Part shown: piece after piece, positions 26,581-34,807 of the stretch
Numbering within the stretch: the first letter of the stretch is position 1
How the letters are laid out: every line of letters starts with the position of its first letter
Assembly: GCA_025359945.1 (NCBI GenBank)
Contig: JANYDD010000006.1
Coordinates: forward strand, 1 to 64,000
Reading direction: 5' to 3'
Origin: Bdellovibrio sp.
GTDB lineage: Bacteria; Bdellovibrionota; Bdellovibrionia; Bdellovibrionales; Bdellovibrionaceae
DNA length: 64,000 nucleotides
Position numbers and translations under genes: made by a program
Notes under the pieces: generated by a model
Databases searched by the model: none
The model's input: the letters and a program-made list of their open reading frames with translations, nothing else
What the model was told of the DNA's origin: nothing

Positions 26581-27543
26581 ATGCTTACTTTATTTTTGGC
26601 GCCGATGGAAGGCATGGTGGATTGGGTGATCCGCGATCTTTTGACCGAGATCGGCGGCATCGATTTTTGCACCACCGAATTTTTGCGGATCAATGACACT
26701 CTTCTGCCGGATAAACTTTTTTACCGGGTGATGCCAGAACTTCACACCGAATCTAAAACAAGATCTGGAACTCCGGTTTTTTTGCAGCTTTTAGGCGGCC
26801 ACCCACAGCCTTTGGCAGAAAATGCACTTAGGGCGGTTCAGCTAGGCGCGTGCGGAATTGATCTCAATTTTGGGTGTCCTGCAAAAACCGTTAATCGTCA
26901 CGACGGCGGCGCCACACTACTGAAGTATCCCGATCGCATTTTTAATATCGTTCAATGTTTAAGAAAAAATTTGCCGGCTCACATTCCCTTGACTGTGAAA
27001 ATAAGATTAGGTTTTGACGATCCCAAGATGTGCTTGGCCAATGCGCAAGCTGCGGCTTTGGGTGGGGCAAGTCGTTTAACCGTTCACTGCAGAACAAAAC
27101 TAGATCTGTACAAACCGCCTGCTTATTGGGATTGGATTCCAAAAATCACCGAACTGATTTCAATTCCAGTTGTGGCTAACGGCGAGATTTGGTCACTTGC
27201 GGATTTGGCTGAATGTCGCCAAGTTTCAGGGACTGAACTTTTGATGATTGGGCGCGGAGCCTTGGCTCACCCAACGATTTTTTCCGATGCCAAAGCGCTG
27301 CAAGATCAGGCAGGGTTTTTTGATTCTCAAGTTCCCCAATGGGAATCAAGACGTAAACTTTTGTCTCGTTTTTTTCAAGCCAGCAGTGATTATCGAAGTC
27401 CCTTCTACGCTCAGGCGAAAACCAAGCAGTGGTTGGTTCAACTGAAACGCCATCATGTCGAGGCCGACGAAATTTTTCAGAGGGTAAAAGCAGAAACAGA
27501 TCCCAAGGTTTTCGAATCAAAAATTCAAGCTTTTTGCCTTTGA
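26581..27543 (+). CDS. tRNA-dihydrouridine synthase
   Basis: A 320-residue Dus flavoenzyme that reduces uridines in tRNA using FMN and NADPH. It starts LTLFLAPMEGMVDWVIRDLL; the catalytic-Cys loop is LNFGCPAKTVNRHDGGATLL, with VKIRLGFDD, LTVHCRTK, PVVANGEIW and LLMIGRGALAHP for FMN binding. The order and 'CPAKTVNRH' resemble DusC more than DusA or DusB. ATG 26581 directly precedes the conserved strand, so the 13 upstream codons are left out. Confidence 0.92.
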   Translation: MLTLFLAPMEGMVDWVIRDLLTEIGGIDFCTTEFLRINDTLLPDKLFYRVMPELHTESKTRSGTPVFLQLLGGHPQPLAENALRAVQLGACGIDLNFGCPAKTVNRHDGGATLLKYPDRIFNIVQCLRKNLPAHIPLTVKIRLGFDDPKMCLANAQAAALGGASRLTVHCRTKLDLYKPPAYWDWIPKITELISIPVVANGEIWSLADLAECRQVSGTELLMIGRGALAHPTIFSDAKALQDQAGFFDSQVPQWESRRKLLSRFFQASSDYRSPFYAQAKTKQWLVQLKRHHVEADEIFQRVKAETDPKVFESKIQAFCL

Positions 27544-27601
27544 ATGAAGTGGATTCCCTTGGGCGAAGAAAAATCTCGCTGCGCCTGTTCTGCAAACAGA
27601 A

Positions 27602-28357
27602 CTAAGGCTGGAGTTCGGATTCGAGAGAGATTCTATCGTCCAGCGCTTTTAAAACATTTTCCAGCGCGCGAATTTGATTTTGCAGAATGACTTTTCTTTT
27701 TGGAGGAAGGGGTTCCAGAGGTACCGCCTCCTCGTGGGACATTTCTAAAAGCTTCAGTCGCTCGTTTACCTTTTTATCCTGGGGGAAATCTTTTTGGACT
27801 TCGGCCAATAGTTCTTTGGATCGATCCAAATCGTTGCGCAAAATCAACGCATCGATCAGGGCCAAATTTCTTTCTAAACTAGCGCCCCCTTTTTGATTTC
27901 CAACGGCCGGCTTGTGTTTAAACTCGAAAACATCTTCGTCGTAATCGATGGCGGTTAGCTTTTCTAATTTCTCGACAGCCCGCTGCGACTTTTCATTCAA
28001 AGGATTAAAAAATAAAACCATCTTGTGGGCTTTTAAAGCCTGCGCGGGTTTTTTTAGCTGCAGTTGCACTTCGGCCATCAGCTGATACGCCAAAATATTT
28101 TCGCTGGAAAGCTGCAATGCCTTTTCAAGATGCGGCAGAGCCTGTGTGAATTCTTTTTTGTCGATTAAAATTCTGCCAAGAATGACGACTCCCCCGACGT
28201 ATTCGGGATGGCGACGCAAGCCCTCAAGCGCAACTCTTTCTGCTTGCGGCAGATCGCCGCTCTCGCGAAGAGCGTCGGCCAATGGGGCAAACAATTTTGA
28301 TTGCGGATCTTGGCTTAAAATTTTTTGATATTTTTCAATCAGCTGAGGGTCAATCAC
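27602..28357 (-). CDS. TPR-repeat protein
   Basis: A 251-residue cytosolic protein made of at least four TPR-like units: FAPLADALRESGDLPQAERV, YVGGVVILGRILIDKKEFTQ, LAYQLMAEVQLQLKKPAQAL and IDALILRNDLDRSKELLAEV. A charged C-terminal helix follows. No signal or membrane segment. It diverges from ruvC with ~55 bases between. Protein-protein contact is the likely role; the partner is unknown. Confidence 0.75.
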   Translation of the reverse strand: MIDPQLIEKYQKILSQDPQSKLFAPLADALRESGDLPQAERVALEGLRRHPEYVGGVVILGRILIDKKEFTQALPHLEKALQLSSENILAYQLMAEVQLQLKKPAQALKAHKMVLFFNPLNEKSQRAVEKLEKLTAIDYDEDVFEFKHKPAVGNQKGGASLERNLALIDALILRNDLDRSKELLAEVQKDFPQDKKVNERLKLLEMSHEEAVPLEPLPPKRKVILQNQIRALENVLKALDDRISLESELQP

Positions 28358-28412
28358 AGTCTACAGTTTGACATCAACTTTTGGGCGCGTCAATCTGACT
28401 TGGAGGGGCCAC

Positions 28413-28937
28413 TTGCCAATACGATCAACTTCATCTTCCACAATTTTAGGAATCGATCCCGGCAGTTTAAAGCTGGGGTTAAGTTTAATTCAGGCTGGTT
28501 CAGAAATTAAGGTGATCTTTGCCGACATTCTGGAACTACCGCCGCAAGAAAAATTTCATCGACGGCTTTTGATTTTAGGGCAAAAGGTGCGCGAGCTGCT
28601 GCAAAAATTTAGACCCGACGATGTCGTTGTCGAGCGAGCTTTCTTTGCTAAAGATCCCGAGAGTGCTTTTAAGTTAGGCCAAGTGCGCGGAGTTCTTTTT
28701 TACGAAGCCTTGCAAGCTCAAGCGCGCATCTTTGAATACACACCCCGCGCGGTGAAAAAAAGTATCACCGGAAATGGCGCAAGCTCTAAAGAAGAAGTGG
28801 CTTTCGTTTTACAAAAACAGTTTCGCCTGAAAAACTTTGCGTCCCTGGATGCCTCGGATGCGTTGGCGCTTTGTCTTTTTCATTCTTTTGAAAGGCAAAA
28901 AAACCAAATGCTAAAATCAGAAAGGATTATTTCATGA
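28413..28937 (+). CDS. ruvC: Holliday-junction resolvase RuvC
   Basis: RuvC cuts Holliday junctions moved by RuvAB. The four acidic residues are visible: Asp in TILGIDPGSLKLG, Glu in DVVVERAFFAKDPESAFKLG, and two Asp in LDASDALALCLFH. The TTG start at 28413 is chosen because GGAGGGG lies in position before it; a longer frame to 28368 exists but adds an unmatched leader. It is 174 residues from that start. It overlaps ruvA by four bases (ATGA). Confidence 0.95.
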   Translation: MPIRSTSSSTILGIDPGSLKLGLSLIQAGSEIKVIFADILELPPQEKFHRRLLILGQKVRELLQKFRPDDVVVERAFFAKDPESAFKLGQVRGVLFYEALQAQARIFEYTPRAVKKSITGNGASSKEEVAFVLQKQFRLKNFASLDASDALALCLFHSFERQKNQMLKSERIIS

Positions 28938-29506
28938 TTGCAAGACTTCGCGGTGAATTGGCAGAAATTAACGGCGACCATTTAGTATTGTGGAGCGGCA
29001 GTGTGGGATACGAGCTTTTGTGTTCGCAAGAAACCTTGCAAAGTGCACGCGAAGAAAAATCACTTAGCATGCAATTTTTCGTTTACACCCACGTGCGCGA
29101 GGATTCGCTGCAACTTTTCGGTTTTTGGACGGCGGCAGAAAAATCAGTTTTTTTACACCTTCTAAAAGTCAATGGAATCGGTCCTAAAATGGCATTAAAT
29201 ATTTTGTCGGGAACGCAAACTCCCCGACTGCTTCAGCTGATTGAAAACGAGGACGTCAAAGGGCTTTCTCAGTTGCCCAAAGTGGGAAAGAAAACCGCTG
29301 AACAGATGATTTTAACTTTGAAAGGCAAACTGATTTTGGCCGAGGCTTCTGTCGGTAAATCGACTGCACAACGAGATTTGTTTTCAGCACTGGTGAATTT
29401 GGGTTTCAAAGCACAGGACGTCGAACGCGTCATCGAGGATTTACCAAAAGATTTAAGCCTGCAAGATGGAATTCGCGAATCTCTCAGCGCGCTGACTCAC
29501 CTGTAG
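28934..29506 (+). CDS. ruvA: Holliday-junction helicase subunit RuvA
   Basis: A 190-residue RuvA: N-terminal OB-fold (MIARLRGELAEINGDHLVLW, then THVREDSLQLFGFW), two helix-hairpin-helix motifs (LLKVNGIGPKMALNIL, LSQLPKVGKKTAEQMILTLK), and a C-terminal domain III (ALVNLGFKAQDVERVI) that touches RuvB. It holds the four-way junction open as a tetramer. It sits between ruvC and ruvB in one operon. Confidence 0.96.
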   Translation: MIARLRGELAEINGDHLVLWSGSVGYELLCSQETLQSAREEKSLSMQFFVYTHVREDSLQLFGFWTAAEKSVFLHLLKVNGIGPKMALNILSGTQTPRLLQLIENEDVKGLSQLPKVGKKTAEQMILTLKGKLILAEASVGKSTAQRDLFSALVNLGFKAQDVERVIEDLPKDLSLQDGIRESLSALTHL

Positions 29507-29529
29507 AAAAATTTAAAGGAATTTTAAAA

Positions 29530-30519
29530 ATGGAATTAGAAGACTTTAAAATGAACGAACAGATTTTAGAACCTGAAACCACCTGGGAAAACAAACTTCG
29601 CCCGCAGAATTTCGATCAGTTTCCAGGACAGCACGAGGTCAAAGAAAAGCTCAAAGTTTTTCTGCAAGCGGCAAAATCGCGAAAAGAGCCCCTGGACCAT
29701 GTCTTGCTGTCAGGACCACCAGGACTGGGTAAGACCACATTAGCTCAGATTTTGGCCACGCATTTGGAAGTGGATATCAAAATTACTAGTGCCCCTGCTC
29801 TGGATAAAAAAGGCGATGTGGCAGCGCTTTTAACATCACTTAAACCATTTAGTCTTTTATTTATTGACGAGATTCATCGCCTGAGCCGTACGGTTGAAGA
29901 ATTTTTGTACACCGCGATGGAAGATTACTATATCGATTTTGTGATGGGCGAGGGCATGGGCGCACGGTCGATGAAATTTCAATTGGTGCCGTTTACCCTT
30001 GTGGGCGCGACAACCCGGGCAGGTTTGCTGAATCCGCCCTTCCGAGATCGTTTTGGAATTGTTGAGCGACTGCAGTTCTATGATCGCGAATCTTTGTCTC
30101 AAATTTTGCAACGGTCGACGCAAATTTTAGAACTAAAATACGAAATTGAAGGACTGCTTGAGATCGCTAAAAGATCGCGCGGAACACCGCGGATAGCGAA
30201 TCGGCTGCTCAAACGAGTTCGCGATTACGCTCAGGTAAAAGGGAACGGCGTGATTTCCGAGAAAATGGCGACCTATGCGCTGGACCAGTTGGGTGTGGAT
30301 CAAATGGGTTTGGACACCATGGATCGCCAAATTTTAACTTTAATTAACGACAAATTCGCTGGCGGGCCCGTGGGAATTGAAACTTTGTCCGCGGCACTGA
30401 ATGAAGAAAAAGAAACCTTAGAAGAAGTCTACGAACCGTTTTTAATTCAGGAAGGCCTAATTCAAAAGACTCATCGGGGCCGAGTCCTAACGGTACTTGC
30501 GAAAAAGCATTTGCAGTAA
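29530..30519 (+). CDS. ruvB: Holliday-junction helicase ATPase RuvB
   Basis: A 329-residue AAA+ motor that drives branch migration with RuvA. Motifs: RPQNFDQFPGQHEVKEKL, Walker A LSGPPGLGKTTLA, Walker B LLFIDEIHRLSR, sensor 1 VGATTRAGLLNPPFRDRFG, arginine finger region SRGTPRIANRLLKRVRDYAQ, and the C-terminal winged helix TLSAALNEEKETLEEVYEPF. AAGGA precedes ATG 29530 well; a second ATG at 29551 is possible. It follows ruvA by 23 bases. Confidence 0.97.
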   Translation: MELEDFKMNEQILEPETTWENKLRPQNFDQFPGQHEVKEKLKVFLQAAKSRKEPLDHVLLSGPPGLGKTTLAQILATHLEVDIKITSAPALDKKGDVAALLTSLKPFSLLFIDEIHRLSRTVEEFLYTAMEDYYIDFVMGEGMGARSMKFQLVPFTLVGATTRAGLLNPPFRDRFGIVERLQFYDRESLSQILQRSTQILELKYEIEGLLEIAKRSRGTPRIANRLLKRVRDYAQVKGNGVISEKMATYALDQLGVDQMGLDTMDRQILTLINDKFAGGPVGIETLSAALNEEKETLEEVYEPFLIQEGLIQKTHRGRVLTVLAKKHLQ

Positions 30520-30567
30520 GCGAAGAAAAATCTTAAAACTTAGAGTTCACAATTCGAGGGGGTATTC

Positions 30568-31155
30568 TTGAAACAATTTAGTCTTTTTTTGACCGTGGTA
30601 GGAATTGCAATCTTTTCGCACGAGGGGGCACAAGCCATTGGCCGCAATTTGACGACCGATACAAAACTCTGCTTTGAGAAAGTGATTCATTTTTTAAGTG
30701 ACGTTACAAAAGATGAATTTTCTGGACGCACACCTTCTGGCCACACATGCCTTACGCAAATTCGTCAGCAGATCACCCCAAATTCAAATGTTGTATCGTT
30801 TGGTGCGACGATTTATGAATCCAAGGATTTGACGACAGCACCTTTTTCAGACCTGATTCCGACGACATCTGCGCGCATTCACTACCAGGTCGAAGTTCCA
30901 TCCGCTAATAATCCTCTTCACGGCATGATCGATGAATTGACCGTTTTTCGTTGCGAGGTCCGTGAAAATTATCTGAATCTTATTTTTGATCGAGACCAGC
31001 GATCAGCATGGAGAAAAAAATATTCCTACAATTTCCAACTCATCAAAGAAGACAGAACAATAACCTTCGCAAAACTGCGCGAAACCCAAAAATCACAAGA
31101 GCTCTTTGTTGGCGACGAATCCATAACTAAAGAATGCACAACCCAAGATTTCTAA
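30568..31155 (+). CDS. exported hypothetical protein
   Basis: The 195-residue product begins KQFSLFLTVVGIAIFSHEG (TTG start, strong GAGGGGG ribosome-binding site), a signal peptide ending near AQA. The mature part has four Cys spread out and a beta-rich look (IHYQVEVPSANNPLHGMID, ITKECTTQDF at the end). I do not recognise the family. It follows ruvB by ~50 bases but the topic is different, so co-transcription is uncertain. Confidence 0.65.
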   Translation: MKQFSLFLTVVGIAIFSHEGAQAIGRNLTTDTKLCFEKVIHFLSDVTKDEFSGRTPSGHTCLTQIRQQITPNSNVVSFGATIYESKDLTTAPFSDLIPTTSARIHYQVEVPSANNPLHGMIDELTVFRCEVRENYLNLIFDRDQRSAWRKKYSYNFQLIKEDRTITFAKLRETQKSQELFVGDESITKECTTQDF

Positions 31156-31159
31156 GAGA

Positions 31160-31283
31160 TCAGACTTCTCGAGTGTGCTGCCAAATTCAGTTTTCAGTGG
31201 AAATTGAAGGCGCAGGCCATTTGCCTCAGGTAGAGAAATTCGATGACTATTCGAATGCGCTGCTCAAGTTTAGTGAAAAATAA
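31160..31283 (+). pseudogene. C-terminal remnant of an alpha/beta hydrolase
   Basis: One plus frame reads FSVEIEGAGHLPQVEKFDD and ends ALLKFSEK before TAA 31281-31283. This is the classic end of alpha/beta hydrolases: strand 8, the catalytic His in GAGHLPQ, and the last helix. No start, nucleophile elbow or lid precedes it; the upstream sequence belongs to another gene. It is a gene tail left by a deletion. Confidence 0.6.
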
Positions 31284-31285
31284 GA

Positions 31286-31870
31286 TTACTTATTTTCGTC
31301 TGACTTCTCGATCAGTTGGAAACCAGATAACTGATACGGCCAATTGGGAACAATCACATCGCCGGCCTGTATGGGTTTATTTGCATTGATCCAAATTAGA
31401 TAGAACGGGCCAGCGGAAGCAGAAGATACTTCAGGGTGAACGGGTCCCCAATTTTCTTCATCGGCTTCGATAGCTAGGTAGGCTTGGGCCCCGTCTTTAG
31501 CTCCGTTCAGGATGCTTTCAAGATCAATGGTGGCCGAAAAATTATCCAAACAAATAAATTTAGCTATAACGCCATTCTTGGGAAGGCCAATGCCTTTAAA
31601 GATTTCGGCGGCGGGAATCGCATGAAGATATTTTTTTTTGGCCGTCATGACGTGGTCGACTTGGTAGCCAGGGTCGGCCTCGACTGTGATCGCCTGAACA
31701 TCAGGTCGAGCTAAAAGTCCTTCGCCGGTAAAAGATCGTACGGTTTCACGTCCACCAAAATTCCAGGTGACGGTTAAAGTCCGTCCGGCGATCCGCGGCC
31801 GCGGCAAATCTGCTGGTTTCGCAGAAAATGCCATGGGCGCAACGGACATAGCCAATAAACCAAAAAACAA
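31286..31870 (-). CDS. exported hypothetical protein, probably frameshifted at its start
   Basis: The open frame from TTG 31870 begins FFGLLAMSVAPMAFSA, only the second half of a signal peptide. Upstream, an excellent GGAGA ribosome-binding site and ATG (31896-31898) sit in another frame, which ends after seven codons. Removing one A from the A4 run at 31890-31893 would join them into M-I-N-K-L-F-I-N-S-L and then this frame, a perfect signal peptide. So this is either a single-base frameshift or a phase-variable/sequencing-error site. The mature 178 residues are beta-rich with no family recognised (PYQLSGFQLIEKSDENK at the end). Confidence 0.55.
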   Translation of the reverse strand: MFFGLLAMSVAPMAFSAKPADLPRPRIAGRTLTVTWNFGGRETVRSFTGEGLLARPDVQAITVEADPGYQVDHVMTAKKKYLHAIPAAEIFKGIGLPKNGVIAKFICLDNFSATIDLESILNGAKDGAQAYLAIEADEENWGPVHPEVSSASAGPFYLIWINANKPIQAGDVIVPNWPYQLSGFQLIEKSDENK

Positions 31871-32033
31871 AGAATTAATAAAGAGCTTGTTTTATCATCG
31901 AATCTCCTTCGAATGAGAAAGGTTAGGTGCCGAGAATACCCACACGAGTGGCGTTTTTCTGATGATTTTTTAAAATGGAATGCGGGCGAAACGACTCGTG
32001 AAAAAAATAGGGAGTTGGCCGTCTATTCAGTAG

Positions 32034-32061
32034 ACACCCAGCTTGGGTCTTTCTTCTTTTT
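32034..32061 (+). terminator. orphan hairpin followed by T-rich tract
   Basis: ACCCA-GCT-TGGGT (32036-32048) is a perfect 5-bp hairpin followed by CTTTCTTCTTTTT. Just before it, GTCTA-TTCAG-TAGAC (32021-32035) is a second perfect hairpin. No plus-strand gene ends shortly upstream, so it could end a small untranslated RNA. The rest of 31899-32326 holds nothing else I can support. Confidence 0.35.
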
Positions 32062-32326
32062 GTAGAGGTCTGGTTTAGCAATAGTTTTGAATATAGAGCT
32101 AAGGCAAAGCGTACTTGGAGTTTTTCAGGGGTCTGTGATTCTGATTGGGTTTAGAGAACCCGAAATTTAATTTGTCGGCACGACGTTCTGACTGATTTTT
32201 TGCGGATTTTAGGATGAGCTTTCTGCTCGCTTCGATGTTGGCGTTAAAGGTGGGCGTCAAAATTGAAAAAATGGGTGACTGGCCGAACCCTGCGTTTAAC
32301 TCAATTCTGAGAATGGCAAAAATACT

Positions 32327-32515
32327 TTGCGAATAATTCACGCCAACAGAGAAAGATTGGTAAAAGAAAATCCTCTATTGGCCAACTACGGAAATTACTC
32401 CAAGGAAATTCAGTTGCCACTTTTGACCCAAGTTTTTGCTCCTGTTTTGGGATCTGAAGTTCTTTTTGTCGGTGCAAAAAATCATTCGACAAACGTTGAG
32501 AATTTTTACTTTTAA
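32327..32515 (+). pseudogene. possible remnant gene tail
   Basis: A 62-codon plus frame reads IIHANRERLVKENPLLANYG and ends VLFVGAKNHSTNVENFYF, which looks like the end of a real protein. There is no ribosome-binding site at the TTG and a stop lies just upstream. Family unknown. An opposite-strand frame overlaps it, so coding is uncertain. Confidence 0.25.
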
Positions 32516-32601
32516 ATTAAGTCATTCTTAGTTTGACCATCAAATTTGCATCTGCGATCAAGCTTACGAGTTACTAAAAAACTAAAGCGGTAAAGGAGCT
32601 T

Positions 32602-32649
32602 ATGGACCATCTTTTTATTGTTCCAATTTTAGCACTGGTGATTTCATGA
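32602..32649 (+). CDS. possible 15-residue leader peptide
   Basis: AAAGGAG then ATG at 32602 opens MDHLFIVPILALVIS, ending TGA at 32647-32649, which overlaps the ATG of the next gene (ATGA). The ribosome-binding site is far better than that of the downstream gene, so translation of the exported protein may depend on reading this peptide first. Confidence 0.4.
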   Translation: MDHLFIVPILALVIS

Positions 32650-32993
32650 ATTTCATAAGTAGAACCGTATTTTTTATTTTCATTAGTCTTTGCTTTCAAT
32701 TTTCAGGTGCATTTCAGGATTCCATAACTGGTCCGACTTTCATGACGACAATTTCGCCGTGGATGATGACTGACGAGATGAGGGCGTCAGATCGTCGCTA
32801 TGACGAGGCCACCCGTTTGGCCACCAATGATCTAGCAAAGTACATTGAAACTGAAGGAAAACATTCGTCTTTAGCTTTAACCGAAGCCTTTCGGACTTTC
32901 GATGTTGCCTCACCCGAACAAGCTAGCTTAAGCCCAATGCAAAAAGCCCAAATCATGTTTGTAAATGCACTCGGTCACGGTCAGTCCCGCTAG
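32646..32993 (+). CDS. small exported protein
   Basis: A 115-residue protein with signal peptide NFISRTVFFIFISLCFQFSG. The mature 90 residues are helical and charged (SDRRYDEATRLATNDLAKYI, LSPMQKAQIMFVNALGHG), without Cys. No family recognised. Its ATG overlaps the stop of a 15-codon leader that carries the ribosome-binding site. The 238 bases downstream (32994-33231) contain no gene I can support. Confidence 0.55.
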   Translation: MNFISRTVFFIFISLCFQFSGAFQDSITGPTFMTTISPWMMTDEMRASDRRYDEATRLATNDLAKYIETEGKHSSLALTEAFRTFDVASPEQASLSPMQKAQIMFVNALGHGQSR

Positions 32994-33231
32994 TACCAGG
33001 CCCCAGGCCAAGGATTTTCCTTCTGTACTGAAGGACTCCCAGTAGTTCTCATGTTCTAAAAAATGATTTTCACAAAGATTTAAAAGGCTTTTCTGATTTG
33101 CCTTTAATGCAATTGAATACAGCCCATTTTATTTTACGATTTTTTAACGATCTCGGGACTCGAGCCCGCAGCATCATTTGTCAAATCCTGCTTACAAAAT
33201 CATGCTAGAGATGTAACCGCGCAGCTTCTAT

Positions 33232-33741
33232 ATGCCTTTTCCTTGGTACGTTAAATCTTTCGTCGTGGCGCAGTGGCTTCGCTCCCAAGTAGTTCAGTCG
33301 GCACTTAAATTGGAGTGGCCGCCTTCGCCCACGCTACTGGTGCGTGAGTCCCTGGCGGGGCAATACGAATATCCAAAGAGTGTGTACTACGGCGGAACCC
33401 AGCCCGAATTTGAGTGCCGGCGGGCACAGATTTTTTATTCTTCCAATGCGCGCGAATATTCGTCGACACTTCACCTGGATATCCACACCGGATTTGGTGA
33501 ATATGGAATTACTGAAATCGCTCCGGATGAAGACGCCGGAAACGAAACCTTACTGCACCTTCGATCCTTGTTCCCAGACAAATCGGGCCAAGTCTACGTG
33601 GTCAGTCCAACAACTGGATCTGGGGGAACGCTAAAAACCCACGAAAACTTTAGCCGAGTCCTTTGCGATAGAAGCCCTTTCATGAAGTCGTGCAACTCGG
33701 CCACTGCCGAAATCGGCGCCTACACCCAGATCACAGGTTAA
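33232..33741 (+). pseudogene. C-terminal half of a DUF2817 (M14-like) protein
   Basis: The 169-codon frame reads LAGQYEYPKSVYYGGTQPEF and then LHLDIHTGFGEYG, the hallmark of DUF2817 proteins, which resemble M14 zinc carboxypeptidases. The family is about 350 residues long; the N-terminal half with the first metal-binding residues is missing, and the sequence upstream in all plus frames does not supply it. No ribosome-binding site precedes the ATG. The 3' end overlaps the convergent exported-protein gene by 111 bases. Best taken as a truncated remnant. Confidence 0.55.
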
Positions 33742-34797
33742 ATTTTGGTTGAAGAATTGCGGAATGATTTCGGGGGCCAACCAAGTTTGCGAACCTTCCG
33801 CACCGGCAAGGTCATTGCCCAAAAGTTTGACTTTAAATGGGCTTTTAATCTTCAAAATCGGAGCCTCGTTTTTTGAAAGAATTAAATCCGCCGGTGAAGT
33901 TGAGTTTACCGATAAACTCCCAGTTGAATTTACAGACAAAACCGAAAATTGATTTTTCGGAAAAAAGCTAAAAACGACCGCAGTTGGGACAGTCGAATCA
34001 AATTCTACCCCACTTAACTCAAATTTTCCGGGGCTCACCTGACCGGCAAGCCCTGAGTGCCCGAAGTCAATTCCAGACACGAAAGTTGTTCCTAAATAAA
34101 AATTTCTAAATCCGAAAATTCCAAAAAAGTTCAGTCGCTCGTTGGATGTTAAACTTTTGAGTAGGTCCGCACCCAGCTTGCCAACAAAATACTGAGAATC
34201 TAAAGCATCCGCCTTTCGTAACCAGCCTTTGCCTGAAAAAAATTGTAAGATTTCGTGAAAGGGAGTCAGCGCTTGATCATCAAAGTCCATGGCCTGCAAT
34301 AGGTCGACGTTGATCTGATAAATCGAATCCTCTTGATATCTTGGAATTCGATTCAAAGCTAATTGTTCAAGGTGACAACCCACCGGAATGTCCGATTCCA
34401 TCGAATCCGATATTTCAGGAAGTTGACGCCCGGATTTGAAATTGGACGGATTCGAATAAACGGCGAACTCCTTTTTAAATTCTAAGACGGCAGCTGGATC
34501 AAATGAGGCCAGTCGCTTAAAAAGCTCTTCAGTCTTTTCCTTAACCGTTGCGCCAGGGATTGAGATTTTAAACCCGCGGTCGCTAGCCCGAAAACTATCA
34601 TAGAGCTGAATCCAGCTTGAATTTTTTAGCGCCTTATTGGGTGCGGGCATTCCTGCCGAGTCTCTGCAAACAATCGCGTCGCCTCCGTTTCCAATGTCCT
34701 TTCCTTCTGCTCGCACGGTGAACGGGCATGCCAATGAAATCGTTAGCGTGATGGCGGTCAATATTCTTTCAGAATTAAATAAATGCTTTTCTTTCAC
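33631..34797 (-). CDS. exported GNGGD-motif protein
   Basis: A 388-residue protein with a signal peptide and a mature front EGKDIGNGGDAIVCRDS; the GNGGD..VC motif recurs in many secreted Bdellovibrio proteins whose role is not known. The middle is helical (KTEELFKRLASFDPAAVLEF) and the later part beta-rich, with the Ser/Asn repeat LSVNSTGSLSVNSTSPADL. The GTG start has GGAG in place. The last ~37 residues run across the DUF2817 remnant and may not be native. It follows a TIGR02147-family regulator on the same strand with ten bases between, so it is probably that regulator's target. Confidence 0.65.
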   Translation of the reverse strand: MKEKHLFNSERILTAITLTISLACPFTVRAEGKDIGNGGDAIVCRDSAGMPAPNKALKNSSWIQLYDSFRASDRGFKISIPGATVKEKTEELFKRLASFDPAAVLEFKKEFAVYSNPSNFKSGRQLPEISDSMESDIPVGCHLEQLALNRIPRYQEDSIYQINVDLLQAMDFDDQALTPFHEILQFFSGKGWLRKADALDSQYFVGKLGADLLKSLTSNERLNFFGIFGFRNFYLGTTFVSGIDFGHSGLAGQVSPGKFELSGVEFDSTVPTAVVFSFFPKNQFSVLSVNSTGSLSVNSTSPADLILSKNEAPILKIKSPFKVKLLGNDLAGAEGSQTWLAPEIIPQFFNQNLTCDLGVGADFGSGRVARLHERASIAKDSAKVFVGF

Positions 34798-34807
34798 GTG
34801 GGAGCTC

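Noticed and set aside
32099-32341. 80-codon minus-strand frame
   Set aside because: No start context, no protein-like pattern, and overlaps other open frames on both strands.
33154-33168. tRNA T-arm-like hairpin CGGG-ACTCGAG-CCCG (minus strand)
   Set aside because: No matching acceptor stem, D arm or anticodon arm in the expected positions.
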